A stretch of 64,000 nt of DNA from Pseudomonas sp. R4-35-07 (GCF_003852235.1 NZ_CP027732.1:4278001-4342000); one strand, 5' to 3'. Positions 25,498-35,492 are shown, counted from the first letter of the stretch. The notes: generated by a model not told the origin, from the sequence alone. Made by a program: numbers and translations.

Positions 25498-26475
25498 CTA
25501 CCGGCACCGGGCTTTCGATAAGGCTGCCATTACATTTTCGATCGCACGCTTGCTATGGTGATCGTCTGATGATGGGGTCAAAAAAAGGCCGTGGGGAAAA
25601 ATCGCGCTGATCCATTCTTCAGGAATGCGTTGGAGCTTATTGAACCATTCGAATTCATCACGGAAAACCTCATAGATAACTTCATCCGTTTCAGAGACTG
25701 AATCGTCACGCAAGTGGGCACGGGGCAATTCGACTTTGGAGATGGTTCCCTCCGCCCAGGTCATTTGGCTGAAGCTACTCATTATCGAACCGCCACCACG
25801 TGGGTAATCGTAATGCGTTGATAGTGGCTTCAGTCCCCACAATAAATCGCCTGACGGCACTGGTACTGTTTCGGCAATCACTAGGTACGATCCCATGCTT
25901 GTATCGCAGATTCCGACGATGTTGCCGTTCTGTTTTTGGCGCTCCAGTTCTTGGGCTATCTTCGGATGAACTACCTTCAGGCTGGCTCGGAGGCCTTCCA
26001 GCTGCGAGTGTCGGAACGCAATGAGTTCCGACACTCGCTCGTTACGACGTGCCTCCTTTTCCTTTTTAAATTTCTCGCGAGCAATACCAGCTTGTGAACG
26101 CTGAATCGGCCTCTCGAGCAACGCGACTAGCTCCCCTCCACTGATCGTTACGTGTGGATGCAGGTCCTGGTTGTCTTTCAAATATTGCAGCAAACGCGGT
26201 AAGCAACTGGTACTGAACCATTCGCTTGCGCCATCTGCGCTTCCTCCACTTGCGACCACCTCGATTGGGTCAACGCTAGCGAGGCGGAAGGTACGGTGTA
26301 AGATTTTTTCTAAGGTATAGGCATCGGTTTCAGATGCTAGGCGAAGGCCAAGTGACTGATGAAAATCAATCAACTCCCACCGAAAACTCCGCGCTCTAGC
26401 GAGGATTTTGTTCGCTTTGCCAATCTTGAACCTAGGGTGTTTTAGGTCTCGCAGAATGTAAACGTGGGACGTCAA
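25498..26475 (-). CDS. GIY-YIG-type (T5orf172/MUG113-like) nuclease domain protein
   Basis: The start is placed at a TTG (26475) with GAGGA seven bases upstream; the longer ATG frame to 26598 runs through a copy of the island repeat, so its first 41 codons are unlikely to be real. 325 residues. The first ~100 residues have VYILRDLKHPRFKIGKA, then ASETDAYTLEKILHRTF and EWFSTSCL, the layout of T5orf172/MUG113 GIY-YIG domains. The remaining part is unassigned, with a charged helix (AREKFKKEKEARRNERVSEL). It lies 171 bp after the SEC-C gene and probably belongs with it. Confidence 0.75.
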   Translation of the reverse strand: MTSHVYILRDLKHPRFKIGKANKILARARSFRWELIDFHQSLGLRLASETDAYTLEKILHRTFRLASVDPIEVVASGGSADGASEWFSTSCLPRLLQYLKDNQDLHPHVTISGGELVALLERPIQRSQAGIAREKFKKEKEARRNERVSELIAFRHSQLEGLRASLKVVHPKIAQELERQKQNGNIVGICDTSMGSYLVIAETVPVPSGDLLWGLKPLSTHYDYPRGGGSIMSSFSQMTWAEGTISKVELPRAHLRDDSVSETDEVIYEVFRDEFEWFNKLQRIPEEWISAIFPHGLFLTPSSDDHHSKRAIENVMAALSKARCR

Positions 26476-26505
26476 ATGCTGATCCTCAAGACTATATTTT
26501 TCACC

Positions 26506-26524
26506 GTCCGCTTTTGGCCGAATA
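26506..26524. repeat. Island junction repeat copy 4 (half)
   Basis: GTCCGCTTTTGGCCGAATAG: one arm only. It sits between the SEC-C gene stop and the GIY-YIG gene's TTG start. Confidence 0.65.
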
Positions 26525-26645
26525 GCTGTTATTTTACAACGATTGCTCAATCCGCAGAGTGTCGAGGCCAATTGAAACAACAGGCCGACGAGCCGCAAGG
26601 ATGAGGTGTCTCGGCTCGTCTAGGTTCAAGCAGCATCAAATAGCG

Positions 26646-28799
26646 TTACGGCATGCAACACTTTTTGTATTTTTTACCGCTTCGGCAGGAGCAAGGGTCG
26701 TTGCGTCCCACTTTCTGGCCATGGCTTTGGCGAATGAGGGACGACAACGATGATATTGGTGCTGGGGCCTGGGCATCCCTAGTCAGCTCGTTCATCTGCT
26801 CAGATTCGGTCCATGTGGAATTAAGACTCACGCCGAACTGAATGTCGCAATCTCCACCGACGGCCAAGCCGAACCACGTATCTGATCGCAGGATGTACTT
26901 ACGCTTGTGGCAATGGAACTGCAGCCGGCGCAAGGCTGCCGCCGAGGGGACTACATTAGAGTGGAAGCAAATGCCGGCCCTTCCTTGCTCGGCTCCGATT
27001 GTAAAATCGTGCCCCTGCCCATCCTTTCGCGTCATGCGAGTTATGGCCTCAAGGCCCCGATGGATATTAAAAGCGGCGTCCTCATTCATGGCCAGAAGCT
27101 GAAATCCGAGTTCGAGCGTTGCTGGATTGGCCTCAGCTTCAATCTGGGAAATCACCTGCTCATACCTCGTACCAGCTAATCTGGTCAGTATGCCTTCGGG
27201 AGTGCGCTGGCCCGGATGCCCCTCCCGCCGGACAGTCATGGCGGTGTCGAGATCGATCGAATATGAGTCATCAATCATCACGTGATTGATTTCGTCATCG
27301 AGCCACATATTTCGTTTCAAGTGAAACCCCAAAGCCGTCAGCTCGTGACTGAGATTCAGCTTACCCACCGCGGCGATTCGAAGGCGGATGTAGCTAAGGA
27401 ACCTAAGCGGTGACGTGAGCATCTCAGCGAGGGCGTCCAAGAGGAAGACATCCATCACGAAAGGCGCTTTAACAACCTCGGTCGTCTGATACGACAGGTA
27501 TTGGCTGGATTGGAATGCCAATGCCGGGTAGTGCTCGGAAACGATGTTGAAGAGGTAAATTTCTTTCACGGGATGAGGTAGCTTTACTTCCCTGCCTTGG
27601 TCGTCCTCCAGCCGATACCCACCCTCAACAATAATGCTCGCACACTCCCATCCTTGCTCGTACGACTGCTGAATTGCCGCGGCGAAGTCTGACTTGAGTT
27701 GACCATCATTGCCTTTCCGGGCCTCAAGGGTCAGTTTTTTTGACTTCGCCTGAACAATGATCAACCGATCGCCGAAAACGACCAGCACGTCGGCCTCACC
27801 AGCAATGTCCTTGCCTTTAAACAAATTTACGTTGGTATGGACATTGCCTTCACCAAAGACTGCGGCAAGCCGCCGAGCTGCGAACTGCTCCGCAAATGCG
27901 CCGCGATTTGCCATGGCTTTCGGTCGGTACGGCTTGTCGGCCCACATCCAGAAAAATGGCGATTCGTAGAGAGCCTCGTAGATGGCGTAATGCTGGAAGA
28001 GCAACACCGTACCGCGACCGGTCAGCAGTAGCGGCGTGGCCGCGACGGCATTGAAATCGCCAATGGTCTGAAATTGCAGATTGTCACCAGTCAGCGTCAA
28101 AGCGCGGAATACGGCCTCGACAATGGCTACATCCAGTCCGCTTAAATCCGAGACAAGCTTCGCCGAATACTCAAATGCTGCGAGCAACATGTGAGGCTCA
28201 ACCTCTGGCGTATTGGAGCCGGTGAAGGCGGCGCATGACCTCTCGTCCATAAGGGCGCACATGGCGTGTGCAACCACCTGTGCCTGGCCGATGGAAAAGC
28301 CCATTTTCTCAACGAGCCAGTGGTCATCTTCACCGTACTTCGCGGGAAGAAAATCACGGTACTGGAAACTGTAGGCGGACTCGGTCCCATAAAAAATCGG
28401 CTCTCGCATGGACATGCCGTCCCAGGCTGCTCCCGTGTTGCTCCCGCTCATGGCCTGATCTTTCAGGGCTGACATCATCGGTCGGGAAAGAGCTTGGTGT
28501 AGCTCCAACATGAGTGTATCGGTGCGGGCTACCAATTCGCCCAAGACCTCTACAGTGGGCACGCTCATGTCCAGATCCTGACGAACCATCAACCCGAGCA
28601 GAGTTGTGATTTCAGTCCTTAATAAGCGGTCATTGCTAAAAAGCGGAGCAATGTCATCCGGATTCAACTCGTCGTTGTACATGACTAGGTTGTCCCGATG
28701 ACATATGAAAGCAATACCATGGACATAGCCTGGAGAGGCTGTCAGCTCAACAAGATCAGCAAGAACCTCAGTTTCGGATCGACCTATTAGTGTCGGCAT
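26646..28799 (-). CDS. Nuclease-like protein with C-terminal SEC-C zinc motif
   Basis: The ATG at 28799 is chosen: GGGAGGAACGCCGC precedes it. 717 residues. Near the middle, GEADVLVVFGDRLIIVQAKS gives Asp337 and Gln350-Ala-Lys352, the D...(Q/E)xK pattern of PD-(D/E)xK/NERD-type nucleases. The last residues, VGRNDPCSCRSGKKYKKCC, are a SEC-C zinc motif. The rest (residues 1-300 and 400-690) is helical and unassigned. SEC-C proteins with nuclease-like parts occur in defence islands. Predicted DNA or RNA nuclease; target unknown. Confidence 0.75.
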   Translation of the reverse strand: MPTLIGRSETEVLADLVELTASPGYVHGIAFICHRDNLVMYNDELNPDDIAPLFSNDRLLRTEITTLLGLMVRQDLDMSVPTVEVLGELVARTDTLMLELHQALSRPMMSALKDQAMSGSNTGAAWDGMSMREPIFYGTESAYSFQYRDFLPAKYGEDDHWLVEKMGFSIGQAQVVAHAMCALMDERSCAAFTGSNTPEVEPHMLLAAFEYSAKLVSDLSGLDVAIVEAVFRALTLTGDNLQFQTIGDFNAVAATPLLLTGRGTVLLFQHYAIYEALYESPFFWMWADKPYRPKAMANRGAFAEQFAARRLAAVFGEGNVHTNVNLFKGKDIAGEADVLVVFGDRLIIVQAKSKKLTLEARKGNDGQLKSDFAAAIQQSYEQGWECASIIVEGGYRLEDDQGREVKLPHPVKEIYLFNIVSEHYPALAFQSSQYLSYQTTEVVKAPFVMDVFLLDALAEMLTSPLRFLSYIRLRIAAVGKLNLSHELTALGFHLKRNMWLDDEINHVMIDDSYSIDLDTAMTVRREGHPGQRTPEGILTRLAGTRYEQVISQIEAEANPATLELGFQLLAMNEDAAFNIHRGLEAITRMTRKDGQGHDFTIGAEQGRAGICFHSNVVPSAAALRRLQFHCHKRKYILRSDTWFGLAVGGDCDIQFGVSLNSTWTESEQMNELTRDAQAPAPISSLSSLIRQSHGQKVGRNDPCSCRSGKKYKKCCMP

Positions 28800-28913
28800 G
28801 CGGCGTTCCTCCCAGAGATACATCAGTCAAAGATGCGCAAGTATCTTGGACTACTGTGAATCTAGCGTAGGTGCCAAGAATGAAGAGGACGGATTTATTT
28901 TCTCCACTCCAAA

Positions 28914-28971
28914 TGTCCGCTTTTGGCCGGTGCTGTCCGTCGTAAGGGGGGCAATCGACCAAAAGAGGCTA
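28914..28971. repeat. Island junction repeat copy 5
   Basis: Begins TGTCCGCTTTTGGCCG and ends CGACCAAAAGAGGC, with CTGTCCGTCGTAAGG between: the most complete copy. It marks the boundary between the SEC-C module and the STAND operon. Confidence 0.75.
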
Positions 28972-29470
28972 TTCGATCGTGTTACGAATCTTGGGACGAT
29001 TCAACACGAATGCTCTAGGCATTACAGGCGCCCTAATGCGACTAAGACAGTTATAAGCCTAAACTTATGTCCCGCATATCCTTATTCATCAGCCGAGCCC
29101 CTGCCCTATGCCGCCGATCGCATAAGGCAGAAAACGACCCGAGCTTGCCTAAATAGCGGAAAGGCAAAGTGATGTAACAGAACTGTCGGGGAGACTTGAG
29201 GTGTAGTTGAGTCAGTCGGTACGTCATTTACCATCGGCATTACGGCGTTGGCAGAGTGGGCTGCTGATCCTTTGTGGGATGGGACAATGGTGGGGGCGGC
29301 AATGAATTGCAGCTACAGTTGCGCGGGAGTCTGCCGGAAGCCTATGTGCGCATCACGCGCGACAAGCTTTCCAGTCGTGACCAATAATTTTCGCATCGTC
29401 GTGTTCAACCGCATCGCGGATTTCGCGGCGCGTGCCGACGCTGTTTTCGCGTCGAAAAGGACGGCAAACG
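28972..29470. other. Leader region of the STAND operon; possible gene fragment
   Basis: No confident gene. One frame just before 29390 reads NELQLQLRGSLPEAYVRITR then DKLSSRDQ and a stop, with no start, and may be the tail of a lost gene. GC content rises sharply towards 29400, where the operon begins. The promoter of the STAND gene should lie here; I see no clear consensus. Confidence 0.35.
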
Positions 29471-32400
29471 ATGACTGAGAACATCAAGAGCACGGCAATC
29501 ACCTCTGCCGGCTACATCTATCAGAACCGGCAGGGGCTGCGGGTGTTGTGCGACTGGCTGGATGCGCCGAGTCGCTACGCGAAGGTCAAGTTCGAGTGTG
29601 ACGTTGAGGCGGAAGCACCAAAGGGTTTGGACGACATCGTGGTCGAGCGCTCGGACGGACTGCAAGACCTTAAGCAGGTCAAGTTCACGCCAAACCCTGA
29701 TGCACATCCGCTGTCCTGGGATTGGCTGCTTGAGAAATCCGGCAAGACGGAGCGGTCCCGGTCAATGCTGAAGAAGTGGTTTGACGCGTACAGGTCGCTG
29801 GACCTAGCACGTATCGGTGATCTCTCCCTGTTGACCAACCGGCGGCCTGATGCTGAGATCGAAGCCTGCCTGGCCGGTAGCAAGATTGATTTCGCCAAGG
29901 TCCCTGACCCGAGGCGCGCGGCGCTCATCGCCGAACTCGGCGGCGAGGCGGATTGTGAGGACTTTCTCGGTCGACTACAGATCACGCACAGCGACAAGGG
30001 CTACGAGACGCTCGAGCACGAGGTTGACGCGCGGCTGCGTGCGCATGGCACGCCGGAGGGCATCGCCGTCCTCAAAAACGTCGCTCTGAACTGGGCGACG
30101 CAGAAGTACTCTCCACCGCCGTCCGGCTGGATCACGTTGCCAGACCTTCGCGCGATCCTGCAGGCGACACCGCCGGCACCTCTCCCGGAAGACTTTGCGG
30201 TCCCCAAGGGCTATGAGGTGCCCGATGCAGAATTCCACGGCGCTTTCGTCAAGGATGCTCTGCGGTCAGGCGGCAAGGCGATCGTTCTGACCGGTCCGCC
30301 TGGTCGCGGCAAGAGCACCTACCTCAGCGCGCTGTGCGACATATTCGCCGACAAAGACATTCCGACGGTCCGCCACCACTACTTCCTGTCCACGACGGAG
30401 CGCGGTCGGGATCGCTTACACAGCTACGTCGTCGAAGAGTCGATCCAATCGCAGATCGAGCGATTCCATCCCGACGTCCTCCGCCCGCCCGGTGGCCTGC
30501 GCGCGCAGTTGGACGCCACTGCGGCGCACTACAAAGCGCTCGACAAGCCCTTCGTACTGATTTTGGATGGTCTCGACCACGTCTGGCGCACCAACGGGGA
30601 GGACAAACAGCCGCTAGAGGACTTGTTTGCCCAGTTGGTGCCGTGTGCTGAGAACTTGGTACTGCTCGTGGGTACACAGCCGGTGGACGACGCACAACTT
30701 CCGGCAGACTTGTTGATCGCTGCGCCGAAGGCAAGTTGGAAGACGCTGCCCGCCATGTCCGGCGACGCCGTCCTTTCGTACTTGCGTCAGGCGGTGCACG
30801 CCGGTCGGTTGAGCACGGGGTTTGGGCCTGCGGAGCCTAATGAGAAGGACGTTCACGCAGAGCCTGAGGCGGCTGAAACGACCGAGGTTGCCGCAGCGCA
30901 CGAGGCTGTTGCTGAGGAAGAGTTGCAGAGCGCCGCGGCCGCGCTCCGCGCCAGGACCAACGGTCACCCACTGCACGTCATCTACGCGACCTCTGCACTT
31001 GTGCTTGCCGGTGGCAAGGTCACGCGATGGGACGTCGAGCAACTCACCGGAGATCTGAGTCAGGGCGTGAAGTTCTACTACGGGTCGCTGTGGGAGCGGG
31101 TTTCACCCAGCCTAAAGGATGCGCTGCGACTGGTTTGCGCCTTCCCGTTCTTCTGGCCACGGACTGCATTCGGCGAGATCGCGACCGCGATGAGGCTGGC
31201 GGCACCCGAGATCGAAAAGGTGGAACATCTGCTTCATTCGTCGGCCGCCGGTTTGAAGGTCTTCCACGAGAGCCTGGCGGTGTACGTGCGGTCGACCGAT
31301 GGCTACGCCGATCGCATCGCTGCACTGAGGCCGGAGGTTGCGCGCTGGCTGGAGACGTTGGCTCCCAACGCTTTGCGGGTGAACTGGCTCTGGACGGTCC
31401 AGGCGCAGCTTGGCGATCCAAGCCATCTGATCGCGGGCTTGACCCGAGACTGGGTGCTGCTGCGACTGGAAGAGGGCTATCCGCAGTCGCTGTTTGACAC
31501 ATTGATCACCGACGCCGTGGCTGCCGCGCTGGACCGGGCTGAGTTCGCACAAGCCTATCGCCTCCAGCACTTGAAGGCCCGCATGGTTGAGGGCAGCCAG
31601 TACCAAATGCAGGACGAGGACATGGCCCAGCTGGTTTCTTACACATGGACGCTGGCGTCGGACGATTGGGTTATCCGAGAGGCCGTTGCCTCCAGGCACG
31701 AGACGGATATCAAACTTGTGGCGGCGCTGGGGCTAGCGCTGCGAGCGCGCGGAGACCATATCGTGGCCGAGACCTGTGGCGAGGAGACGCTGCGACGCTT
31801 CCGGGGCGCGAGTCGCTTCTCGAGAGAGTACTCCACGGGCAACGGCTTGGATGCTTTCAGGTTCCTGGCGGGTGCTTTTGCGCGCCTAGGCGCGGTAGGG
31901 GTCACGCCGGAGGGGCTCAAGCAGTTCGTGACACGTGCTAACCCAGAGGGCTGGTTACCGCGCGTACGGCTGATGGCCGCGGAGGGGCAACTGGACGAGT
32001 TGATGTCGCTTGCAGCGTCGCTCGGCGATAGCCGGCGTAAGTGCGTTGTCAGCGATGCCTGCCTCCGGGCCGCGGCTCAGGTCAATGTAAGCATCGTCGA
32101 ACGCGGTGACTTCAAAGCACTCGCCAGAACGCCCTTTGTAGCAGCCATCGAGGCGGCCCACGTGCATGCCGTGACGACCTTAAACGCTTCAATCCCGATC
32201 GACTGGCAGGGACTCAACTACCGTGAGCGCAAGCAGGACCTTGCGAAGCTGGTGCACCACTGGTTCTTCAGCGCTGTGCACTTGAGCATGTGCATGTCCG
32301 CGGAAGGGCAGACCGAGTTCAGCTTTGCACGCGCACCGGTATATGCCGACCGAGAGAATGTCACTGACTTCCTGAACGTGCTCTCGGGCGTCGCCGGCCA

Positions 32401-33964
32401 AGTGGCTCATCACTGGTGGCGGGGGGATTTCGTAGACTTTCACGCGGTCTTTGAGCTATTAGACCCGGTGGAGTTTAGGCATTTCCGACAGAGCTACGAC
32501 TGGCAATCTGCAGCAGAGGATTTTCGGGCTGCCCTGCACCAGGTTGCCTGCGACGTCCGTCTGGGCAGCATTCTGTTGGGCCATGCCGTCGAGGCTAATC
32601 TCACCGAGGCGACGCTCGCTGCCGCAGAGTCGTTCAAGTGGTTCGACGCGGCGTCTTTCCGCGAGCAGTACGCCGGAGGGCTGCTGACGAAGATGTCTGA
32701 TGAGGCCGCTGCGAAATTCGTGCTCTCCCAGCGCGAGCAGTTCGATGCTGAGGTGCGGCAGGAGACCAGCGTGCATCTGCAAACGCCGCTGCAGTTGTGC
32801 GGAATTTCGGTGGCCCATGGTTTGGAAACAACGGCGCGCGAACTTTGCCGACAGACCTGGGAGCTTGCGACAGGCTTCTCGCATCGTAAAGATCCGACGC
32901 TGAACAAGACCCTCGACGCGATCGGTTTCTTGGTCGAAGCTGCGCCGAAAAATGCACGTCGACTGTTAGCGCAGGTCGCCTCTCAAGTCCACTCCGTGCT
33001 GGACTACACGGACGGCAGTGGCACCCGACACGCGCTGACTGCGGCGGACGCGCTGCTGGCCAAGCTGGCTCCCGCCGCATTGGTGGCCAAGTACGAGGAG
33101 CATGTCGACGCCGGGCAGTGGTCTCAGGCTGAGAACAGCCTGAGTGTGTACGTCGAGCAGGGAGTGAAGGCCGGCTGGCCGCTTGATGCGCTAATGCGCA
33201 CGGGCCTGCCCCCGGAAGTTAGGGATGTGCTGCAGCGTCTAGTCAAGGAAGGAGTCGAGGGTGCCGCCGAGCGACTGGGGTTACTCAACGCTCACGGAGG
33301 GTGGGACATCGGCGTGCTGAGTCGCGAGGAGCACGCGAACTCAAACACGGATCGAAAGCCCTTCGATGGTGACGTCTCAACCTTCGAGCCCGAGCAGCTA
33401 ATGGCCTTGCTCGATCGCTTATCGGGTGGCGGCTACGACGACGAGGCGGCGCTTCTGGCTTGGTATCAGTACTGGGAAGGCCAGGGACAGGGGAAGCGGA
33501 TTCTCCATGCACTGGATGACTCGCTTTTGTCCGACCGAGGTCGAGGCCGTGATCTGCTCCACCTGTCTGGCCATGCCTTTCACACCCGACGTAGGCAGAG
33601 CGGTCTGAAGGCTGCTTGGAAGTACCTCGTCAGCGCGCAGATCTACAGCGGCGCCTGGATCGGCTATATGGAGCGCGAAGAGAAGACGCTCGCGCGGCTC
33701 GACCTCGTGGCCCAGTACTACCTGAAATATTGCGATGACTTCGTAACCAAGACAGCCTATGCCATGTTCGGCGAACCGGAGCGGCCGCGATTGGCGCCGG
33801 GTGAGGCAATGGTCTATTTCTACGTGAAGCAGGGACGCATAGATGCGGCGGTTGAGTTCGCTCAGGTTATGGTCGACTGTGTGCTTGAAGACACCCGAAC
33901 CCTCCCGCTAGCTAACCCGCGTTGGGGAACAGAACTGGTTGCTGCGGACGCGCGGGAGGAGTGA
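29471..33964 (+). CDS. Cap4-type nuclease / STAND NTPase fusion (Avs-like antiviral protein)
   Basis: The ATG at 29471 is chosen (AAGGA upstream, and the protein starts directly at its first domain); an ATG at 29432 is also open. 1,497 residues. Residues 1-~200: ITSAGYIYQNRQGLRVL, then LDDIVVERSDG (Asp54, Asp55) and LKQVKF (Gln69-x-Lys71), a PD-(D/E)xK nuclease of the Cap4/DUF4297 type. Residues ~265-600: NTPase with Walker A GPPGRGKST (275-283) and Walker B FVLILDGLDHVW (361-372). The rest is a long helical repeat-like sensor region. Architecture as in Avs proteins, which detect phage proteins and then cut DNA. Target unknown. GC-rich compared with its neighbours. Confidence 0.82.
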   Translation: MTENIKSTAITSAGYIYQNRQGLRVLCDWLDAPSRYAKVKFECDVEAEAPKGLDDIVVERSDGLQDLKQVKFTPNPDAHPLSWDWLLEKSGKTERSRSMLKKWFDAYRSLDLARIGDLSLLTNRRPDAEIEACLAGSKIDFAKVPDPRRAALIAELGGEADCEDFLGRLQITHSDKGYETLEHEVDARLRAHGTPEGIAVLKNVALNWATQKYSPPPSGWITLPDLRAILQATPPAPLPEDFAVPKGYEVPDAEFHGAFVKDALRSGGKAIVLTGPPGRGKSTYLSALCDIFADKDIPTVRHHYFLSTTERGRDRLHSYVVEESIQSQIERFHPDVLRPPGGLRAQLDATAAHYKALDKPFVLILDGLDHVWRTNGEDKQPLEDLFAQLVPCAENLVLLVGTQPVDDAQLPADLLIAAPKASWKTLPAMSGDAVLSYLRQAVHAGRLSTGFGPAEPNEKDVHAEPEAAETTEVAAAHEAVAEEELQSAAAALRARTNGHPLHVIYATSALVLAGGKVTRWDVEQLTGDLSQGVKFYYGSLWERVSPSLKDALRLVCAFPFFWPRTAFGEIATAMRLAAPEIEKVEHLLHSSAAGLKVFHESLAVYVRSTDGYADRIAALRPEVARWLETLAPNALRVNWLWTVQAQLGDPSHLIAGLTRDWVLLRLEEGYPQSLFDTLITDAVAAALDRAEFAQAYRLQHLKARMVEGSQYQMQDEDMAQLVSYTWTLASDDWVIREAVASRHETDIKLVAALGLALRARGDHIVAETCGEETLRRFRGASRFSREYSTGNGLDAFRFLAGAFARLGAVGVTPEGLKQFVTRANPEGWLPRVRLMAAEGQLDELMSLAASLGDSRRKCVVSDACLRAAAQVNVSIVERGDFKALARTPFVAAIEAAHVHAVTTLNASIPIDWQGLNYRERKQDLAKLVHHWFFSAVHLSMCMSAEGQTEFSFARAPVYADRENVTDFLNVLSGVAGQVAHHWWRGDFVDFHAVFELLDPVEFRHFRQSYDWQSAAEDFRAALHQVACDVRLGSILLGHAVEANLTEATLAAAESFKWFDAASFREQYAGGLLTKMSDEAAAKFVLSQREQFDAEVRQETSVHLQTPLQLCGISVAHGLETTARELCRQTWELATGFSHRKDPTLNKTLDAIGFLVEAAPKNARRLLAQVASQVHSVLDYTDGSGTRHALTAADALLAKLAPAALVAKYEEHVDAGQWSQAENSLSVYVEQGVKAGWPLDALMRTGLPPEVRDVLQRLVKEGVEGAAERLGLLNAHGGWDIGVLSREEHANSNTDRKPFDGDVSTFEPEQLMALLDRLSGGGYDDEAALLAWYQYWEGQGQGKRILHALDDSLLSDRGRGRDLLHLSGHAFHTRRRQSGLKAAWKYLVSAQIYSGAWIGYMEREEKTLARLDLVAQYYLKYCDDFVTKTAYAMFGEPERPRLAPGEAMVYFYVKQGRIDAAVEFAQVMVDCVLEDTRTLPLANPRWGTELVAADAREE

Positions 33965-35406
33965 TGGACGAGCTTCGAATTCTCATCTCTCGCCTAGGAT
34001 GGCCGACGCCATCCTGCCGATGGTGGACATTGCAGGAGTTGGCAAAACTGTTGAGCGACCCTGCGACGACGACAGAGACCGAGTCAGCGCTGCTGAAGCT
34101 GCTGCATTCGCGCAAGCTCGAGGCGGAAGTCGTCGAGGCACTCTGCATCTTCTGGATGGCTGCAAGTGAGTACGGCTACGTTCCCAATCCCGATTTGCCG
34201 AACCGCACGCCGAAACCGTCACTCCTATCCAACCTGCTCCTCGAGGCTCTCGGCTTCGAGGAGCAGGCGCTAGATACCGACCTCAAAGCGGCGCCAAAGC
34301 ACTTCGAGATTCCCAGTGACTTCGAAGGTGTGCAGGGGGTGGACCTGGCCAGGATGTTCCGGACCACGCTGAGCAGGCTGGAGCTTCGAACAAAACTCCC
34401 GCTTATTCGCCAGATGGCGTTCGAGTGGACTGAAAACCAGGCGGCCTATCCCGAGGCTTCCCTGCAGGGCGACTTCGGGCACTTTGCGCGGCCGCTGGGG
34501 AAAGGCTTCGTAGGCACATACTCCGCCCGGGCCGCCCTTCGTGCGATCTCCGCCTACTTGCGCACCTTGGCGGTAGCGGAACGGTTGTGGGGGCTGCCCT
34601 CTGGGGTTGTGCGCCATTACGCACTAAAGGCGCTGCCAATTCATCCTACGCTGGCTGCGCTGAGGCCTTCACGCCCGGCATGGGTGCCGGTCCGGGAGGA
34701 CTTCAACGGGAGCGCGAACGCGATCGAGGGAATCATGCGAGAAGTCGTCCTTCGCGTCGCGGCCGAGCGCCCCGGCGATGAGCTGATCGCGCTCAGCACT
34801 CCCGTCGAGATGACGATGGGACGCTGCGTGGAAGTATCGCTTGTGCGATGGCTGCAGTTCGGCAACAGTGAAGTGGCTGACCAGGATCTTGCTTCACATA
34901 TTGACTCCTTCTGGCGCGACATGCCAATGCTGCCAAGCGTGCCCACAGCGCCGCTCGACGAGATGACTTGGTTGGGGGCAATACCTATCGATCAGTTACT
35001 GGACGTCCCGTCTGCATCGTTGCCTTTGGCCGGACGGATGGACTATGGCCGCATGGGATACCTGCAGCTGAACCTCTATCCATCTCGACTGTTCGTGCCG
35101 ACGCTCCTAAGGACTGCTCAAGCAGAGGTACGTCGAGTGGGCACCACGCTTGAGGTCCTTGTCGATGAACAGGTAGTGGCGGACTACGCTCATTGGAATA
35201 CGGGCTGGGGGCCAGTGCGTCCGGGGTCGCTGAATGGAGCCTGCGGTGCGGCCTTAGTTTCTCGCGGAACGAGCTACCGCGAGTTACCGGCCGCCGAAGG
35301 GCAGGTGGTTCGATCGTTCTATCTCTGGCAAGTGCGCCTGCTTCACCGGAGCAACTCGTACAACGCGTTCGACGAGACCCTAAAGAGTGGCGTCTTCTTC
35401 CTTTAG
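33964..35406 (+). CDS. Unrecognised partner of the STAND NTPase
   Basis: The ATG at 33964 overlaps the stop of the NTPase gene by one base (TGATG) and follows GGAGGAG, so the two are translationally coupled. 480 residues. N-terminal part is helical (LQELAKLLSD, ALLKLLHSRKLEAEVVEAL), the C-terminal part strand-rich with Gly/Trp (YAHWNTGWGPVRPGSLNGAC). No signal peptide, no membrane segment and no catalytic motif I can name. As Avs systems are usually single genes, a tightly coupled partner suggests a cofactor, inhibitor or target adaptor. Confidence 0.85.
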   Translation: MDELRILISRLGWPTPSCRWWTLQELAKLLSDPATTTETESALLKLLHSRKLEAEVVEALCIFWMAASEYGYVPNPDLPNRTPKPSLLSNLLLEALGFEEQALDTDLKAAPKHFEIPSDFEGVQGVDLARMFRTTLSRLELRTKLPLIRQMAFEWTENQAAYPEASLQGDFGHFARPLGKGFVGTYSARAALRAISAYLRTLAVAERLWGLPSGVVRHYALKALPIHPTLAALRPSRPAWVPVREDFNGSANAIEGIMREVVLRVAAERPGDELIALSTPVEMTMGRCVEVSLVRWLQFGNSEVADQDLASHIDSFWRDMPMLPSVPTAPLDEMTWLGAIPIDQLLDVPSASLPLAGRMDYGRMGYLQLNLYPSRLFVPTLLRTAQAEVRRVGTTLEVLVDEQVVADYAHWNTGWGPVRPGSLNGACGAALVSRGTSYRELPAAEGQVVRSFYLWQVRLLHRSNSYNAFDETLKSGVFFL

Positions 35407-35492
35407 CCAGCTGTCGTTTCTGGGTTCAGGGGAGCAACGAGTGTTATAACGAAAAGCGAAATACCGACTCGAACTGCTTCGCGGACGGCTGA

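Noticed and set aside
29248..29478. 76-codon frame ending inside the STAND gene start
   Set aside because: Looks like an upstream coupled gene because of the ATGA overlap, but composition is erratic, there is no ribosome site and no recognisable domain.
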